Positions 60,631-64,000 of a DNA stretch of 64,000 nt are shown piece by piece (the first letter of the stretch is position 1; every line of letters begins with the position of its first letter). The position numbers and the translations under genes are program-made. This DNA comes from Roseinatronobacter bogoriensis DSM 18756. Lineage in GTDB: Bacteria; Pseudomonadota; Alphaproteobacteria; Rhodobacterales; Rhodobacteraceae. The notes under the pieces were generated by a model, which worked only from the letters and a program-made list of their open reading frames with translations, was not told the origin of the DNA and searched no databases. Location: positions 1 through 64,000 of the forward strand of contig NZ_SORN01000006.1 in NCBI RefSeq assembly GCF_004366635.1. Direction: 5' to 3'.

Positions 60631-61950
60631 ATGGTCGCACGACACTTGGAGCAGCAAAACCGCAAGCAATGGTCATCCGAACCGGCCTTTGTCTTTTCGA
60701 TGGCAGCGGCCGCGGTAGGGCTGGGGAACCTGTGGCGTTTTCCCTATATGGTGGGTGAGAATGGCGGGGCGGCGTTTATTGTCGCCTATCTGCTGGCGCT
60801 GGTTGTGGTGGCGATGCCGATCATGATGCTGGAAGTTGCCGCCGGGCGCTTGCGGCAAGGGTCAGTCGTCACCACCTATCGCGGCGCAACACGGTTGGGC
60901 GTTGTGTATGGCTGGGCTGTGGTTTTGCTGACCATCGTGATCACCAGCTATTATCTGGTCATCACCGGTTGGACACTGGGATATGCCGTCGATGCCGTTC
61001 GTCTGGAATTGCAGGATTTCGATGACTTCACGGCGGGATATAACTCTGTCTGGTATTTCCTGATTGTCACGGCCCTTGCCGGGGTGGTTCTGTTGCGCGG
61101 GGTGCGCGCGATCGAGGCGCTGTCCAAACTGCTGATGCCGCTTCTGGTGGTGATGATCGCGGCCCTGGTCGGTGTGGCAGCAACCATGCCCGGCTGGTCA
61201 GAGGCGGTGGCCTTCATGACAACATGGGAGGCAGGCGCCCTGCGCGCGCCGGAATTGTGGTTTTTCGCTTTTGGTCAGGCCTTCTACACGCTGGCGATTG
61301 GTCAGGGCTATCTGGTCACCTATGGCAGTTACATCCCACGCAAGACCAATGTGCCGCGAGCAACCCTTATTGTTGCAGCTACGGAAACAAGTATTGCGCT
61401 TCTGGCGGGCTGGATGATCTTTCCTTTTGTCTTCTCCTACGGGATGGATCCCGGCGCAGGCAGTGAGCTGGCCTTCTCGACCCTGCCGCGCGTTTTTGAC
61501 GAAATGGAAATTGGCATCTGGCTGGCCATCGCCTTTTTCGGCATGTTTTTTGCGGCAGCCTTTTCCAGTTGTCTGGCGGGGCTGAAAGTCATTATCGCGG
61601 CCTTTGCCGAAGAGTTGCGCCTGTCCAATGCGCGCGCCGTCGGTGTGACTGCGGCACTGATGTTCGGCCTTGGCCTGCCATCTGCCCTGAGTTTCAGCCC
61701 GGTGCAATTGACCGTGGCAGGAATGCCGTTTCTGGATTTTCTTGACCAGTTTGGCGGCACAAATGTCATCATCGCCTCAGGGGTGATCGGTGCGGGGCTG
61801 CTGTGCTGGGTGCTGCCGCCTGCGCGCGTGGTCTATGCGTTGGGCGCCAAAAGCCGCTGGTGGTCATGGCGGATCTTTATCGTCGGGCGCAGCCTGCCTT
61901 TCGCGGCAGTTGCGTTTCTTGTCTGGCGGCTGGTATCAGGGGCAGACTGA
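60631..61950 (+). CDS. Neurotransmitter:sodium symporter (NSS) family transporter
   Basis: A 439-residue LeuT-fold membrane protein with about twelve helices. Helix 1 is FSMAAAAVGLGNLWRFPYMVGENGGAAFIVAYL, which includes the Na+ and substrate-binding Ala/Gly/Asn positions, and helix 6 contains FAFGQAFYTLAIGQGYLVTYGSYI. Bacterial members bring in amino acids. AGGAGGGGAC stands right before the ATG. It is followed at 15 nt by the thioesterase-ilvA pair. Confidence 0.93.
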   Translation: MVARHLEQQNRKQWSSEPAFVFSMAAAAVGLGNLWRFPYMVGENGGAAFIVAYLLALVVVAMPIMMLEVAAGRLRQGSVVTTYRGATRLGVVYGWAVVLLTIVITSYYLVITGWTLGYAVDAVRLELQDFDDFTAGYNSVWYFLIVTALAGVVLLRGVRAIEALSKLLMPLLVVMIAALVGVAATMPGWSEAVAFMTTWEAGALRAPELWFFAFGQAFYTLAIGQGYLVTYGSYIPRKTNVPRATLIVAATETSIALLAGWMIFPFVFSYGMDPGAGSELAFSTLPRVFDEMEIGIWLAIAFFGMFFAAAFSSCLAGLKVIIAAFAEELRLSNARAVGVTAALMFGLGLPSALSFSPVQLTVAGMPFLDFLDQFGGTNVIIASGVIGAGLLCWVLPPARVVYALGAKSRWWSWRIFIVGRSLPFAAVAFLVWRLVSGAD

Positions 61951-61965
61951 ACAAGGAATTGCGCG

Positions 61966-62391
61966 ATGACCAAACGGCTGGAGCTTTTGCGCGGGGTGGT
62001 CCACCCGTGGCATCACGACCATTTCGGGCATATGAATGTGCGCCATTATGCGCCGTTTTTCGATGATGCGACCTATCACCTCTGGACGCGGTTGGGGCTG
62101 GCCTATCGCGACATGCAGGCACAGCATGGCGTGCATCTGGTGACCGCGCAGGCGACCACGCGCTTTGTGCAGGAACTGACGGCTGGCGACCTGATCGTTA
62201 TAGATGGCTGTGTCGAGAAGCTGGGCACCAAAAGTTGCAGCTTTCATTTGCGCATGCTGCATGCAGATACGGGCGCGCTGCACGCCACCTATGATCTTGT
62301 CGAAGTGATATTTGACCCGCAAACACGCAAATCAGCCCCCATGCCGGCGGCTGTGCGCGCGCAGCTTGAAACATGGATGGGCGCGCAATGA
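61966..62391 (+). CDS. Hot-dog fold acyl-CoA thioesterase (4HBT family)
   Basis: A 141-residue thioesterase. The catalytic Asp is in VHPWHHDHFGHMNVRHYAPFFDDATYHL, the 4-hydroxybenzoyl-CoA thioesterase signature; the central strand region GDLIVIDGCVEKLGTKSCSF follows. Substrate unknown. Its stop overlaps the ilvA start (ATGA), and it lies 15 nt after the NSS gene, so all three are probably one operon. Confidence 0.9.
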   Translation: MTKRLELLRGVVHPWHHDHFGHMNVRHYAPFFDDATYHLWTRLGLAYRDMQAQHGVHLVTAQATTRFVQELTAGDLIVIDGCVEKLGTKSCSFHLRMLHADTGALHATYDLVEVIFDPQTRKSAPMPAAVRAQLETWMGAQ

Positions 62392-63635
62392 GCGAATTTG
62401 CCAAGGCCGCGCAGGCCGCCACCACTGATATGCGCGCGGTATTCGAGGCCACGCCGCTGGCACGCAATGCGCATCTGTCCAAGCGTTTCGGCGCGGATAT
62501 CTGGCTGAAGCGCGAAGACCTTAGCCCCGTGCGCAGCTACAAGATACGCGGCGCATTCAATGCGATGCGCAAGCGCCTTGCGACCCATCCCGACCAGCGC
62601 CATTTTGTGTGCGCCAGTGCGGGCAATCATGCGCAGGGCGTGGCTTTTGCCTGCCGTCATTTCGGGGTGAAGGGCACGATCTTCATGCCGGTGACCACGC
62701 CGCAGCAGAAAATCATGAAGACCCGCACCTTTGGCGGCGATCAGGTCGAGATAACGCTGATCGGCGATATTTTCGATCAGGCCCTGTCAGCGGCACAGGA
62801 CTATTGCACCGAACAGGGCGCGCATTTCCTGTCGCCGTTTGATGATGATGATGTGATCGAGGGACAGGCCAGTGTCGCGGTCGAGATGCTGGAGCAGTTG
62901 GGCCATGCACCGGATATGGTGATCCTGCCAGTTGGCGGGGGGGGCTTGAGTGCAGGCGTCACCCGCTACCTGACAGAGACAGGCGCGGAAACTGCCCTGC
63001 GCTATGTCGAGCCGATGGGCGGGGCCAGTCTGCAAGCCGCGCTTGCCGCAGGGAAGCCGGTCACGCTGGAGCGGCTGGACAGCTTTGTGGACGGGGCCTC
63101 TGTCGCGCGGATCGGGGCGCGCACGTTTCAACACCTGCACCGGATTGACCCGGCCCATCTGCTGATCGCACCAGAGAACCGCATCTGTGTCACGATGCTG
63201 GAGATGCTGAATGTCGAAGGGATTGTGCTGGAACCTGCTGGCGCGCTGGCTGTCGATATCCTGCCCGCCCTTGGCGCGGAGCTGGCTGGCAAGACGGTTG
63301 TCTGCCTGACATCGGGGGGCAATTTCGATTTTGAGCGCTTGCCAGAGGTCAAAGAACGTGCAATGCGCCATATGGGCACCAAGAAATACCTGATGCTGCG
63401 CCTGCCCCAGCGCCCCGGCGCCTTGCGCGATTTTCTGGAAACACTAGGGCCAGAGGATGATATCGCAAGGTTTGAGTATCTGAAAAAAACCGCGCGCAAT
63501 TTCGGGACTGTCCTGATCGGGATCGAGACGCACCGACCAGAGAATTTCGACAGCCTGTTTGCGCGCATGTCCGCCAAGGGTTTCAGGTTCACCGATATCA
63601 CTGATGATGATGTGATTGCGGGATTTGTGATCTGA
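62388..63635 (+). CDS. ilvA: Threonine ammonia-lyase (threonine deaminase)
   Basis: A 415-residue PLP enzyme turning threonine to 2-oxobutanoate for isoleucine synthesis. The PLP Lys is in LSPVRSYKIRGAFNAMRKR, the phosphate loop in LPVGGGGLSAGVTRY, and the C-terminal ACT-like domain (about 335-415; LMLRLPQRPGALRDFLETLG) is the shorter single regulatory domain. Its length fits the alphaproteobacterial biosynthetic IlvA. It overlaps the thioesterase gene. Confidence 0.95.
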   Translation: MSEFAKAAQAATTDMRAVFEATPLARNAHLSKRFGADIWLKREDLSPVRSYKIRGAFNAMRKRLATHPDQRHFVCASAGNHAQGVAFACRHFGVKGTIFMPVTTPQQKIMKTRTFGGDQVEITLIGDIFDQALSAAQDYCTEQGAHFLSPFDDDDVIEGQASVAVEMLEQLGHAPDMVILPVGGGGLSAGVTRYLTETGAETALRYVEPMGGASLQAALAAGKPVTLERLDSFVDGASVARIGARTFQHLHRIDPAHLLIAPENRICVTMLEMLNVEGIVLEPAGALAVDILPALGAELAGKTVVCLTSGGNFDFERLPEVKERAMRHMGTKKYLMLRLPQRPGALRDFLETLGPEDDIARFEYLKKTARNFGTVLIGIETHRPENFDSLFARMSAKGFRFTDITDDDVIAGFVI

Positions 63636-63654
63636 CTGATTGCAGGGCCCGTCT

Positions 63655-63993
63655 CTACCCGGCAAGTGCAATCCTGTCGCGCCACGTTTGTTCGAACTGG
63701 GCAAAAGTGGACGGGAACAGGATCATGATCTGCGCCTTCTGCTCAATGAAATCGGCGCGGCTTTCGGCGCGGATTTCTCCTTCGTCACACAGGGCCGCCA
63801 CTTCCTCGAAGCCAAGATTCAGCGCGGCCCCTTTCAGGAAATGAAACGACTCGCGGTGTTCGGCGGGCGATTGGGCCGCCGCCAGCGTGGCAAGGCCCTC
63901 CGTGACCTCGGACATGAAAACCTGAAGCACCTCCACAAAAGCGTCTTCGCCAAATTCAGCATAAAGTTCTGCAACATGCGCCCAGTTGATCAT
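63655..63993 (-). CDS. Stand-alone Hpt domain phosphotransfer protein
   Basis: A 112-residue helical bundle with the phospho-acceptor His51 in SFHFLKGAALNLGF, the Hpt motif HxLKG(A/S)xxxLG. It is only one domain, so it would pass phosphate between a hybrid kinase and a response regulator. No kinase or regulator is in the window. It converges on ilvA. The ATG is 7 bases from the right edge and a promoter must lie beyond it. Confidence 0.9.
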   Translation of the reverse strand: MINWAHVAELYAEFGEDAFVEVLQVFMSEVTEGLATLAAAQSPAEHRESFHFLKGAALNLGFEEVAALCDEGEIRAESRADFIEQKAQIMILFPSTFAQFEQTWRDRIALAG

Positions 63994-64000
63994 GTATCGC

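Overview
The window is about 64 kb of GC-rich alphaproteobacterial chromosome, most likely from the order Rhodobacterales (Roseobacter/Rhodobacter group). The basis is a complete RcGTA-type gene transfer agent cluster in its usual gene order, Rhodobacterales-type small families (DUF1178, DUF2842, DUF2189), a DddL-type DMSP lyase, the lysC-ptsP and gpmI-envC-ctpA-rppH arrangements, and a 16S rRNA 5' end beginning CAACTTGAGAGTTTGATCCTG. I cannot name the genus.

Layout. Bases 1-741 hold the first 21 nt of a 16S rRNA gene (minus strand, continuing off the left edge) and its leader/promoter region. An MFS transporter and an Uup-type ABC-F ATPase follow. Bases 4262-18334 (minus strand) are the gene transfer agent: gp1 terminase small subunit, gp2 terminase, gp3 portal, gp3.5, gp4 protease, gp5 capsid, gp6-gp8 connectors, gp9 tail tube, gp10 and gp10.1 chaperones, gp11 tape measure, gp12-gp15 baseplate and tail tip. 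No frame is broken. A 19-bp stem terminator closes the cluster.

Bases 18578-32691 are mostly housekeeping: DUF1178, glutathione peroxidase, histone-deacetylase-like hydrolase, ptsP, lysC, a GntP permease, murD, rarD, purA, secG, pyrG. Bases 32764-37453 are a metabolic/accessory patch: DMSP lyase, RidA, TetR regulator with an AEC transporter, S-formylglutathione hydrolase, ornithine cyclodeaminase-like protein. Bases 37665-52381 carry RNA methyltransferases, pterin dehydratase, acetyltransferases, peroxiredoxin, FAD oxidoreductase, a TPP enzyme, redox proteins, the YcjX-YcjF pair and hemC. Bases 52489-63993 carry hemE, an orphan nikR with a histidine-rich tail, the rppH-ctpA-envC-gpmI operon, argG, an NSS-family transporter, a thioesterase-ilvA pair and a lone Hpt protein.

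The most novel content is non-coding. Two long-stem terminators (4254-4340 and 38808-38896) share a 17-nt four-run G-quadruplex motif in their loops. A dispersed repeat of roughly 170-270 bp occurs three times (28571, 37471, 53985 in reverse) with an identical 33-nt core. A third, REP-like family of four copies combines a GC-rich hairpin with a GAGTATTT-n4-CAAGAAAATG tail. Several dyads beside dddL and the tetR/AEC genes look like operators. Most adjacent genes on one strand overlap by ATGA or TAATG junctions, indicating many short operons. No tRNA, CRISPR array, insertion sequence or integrase was seen.
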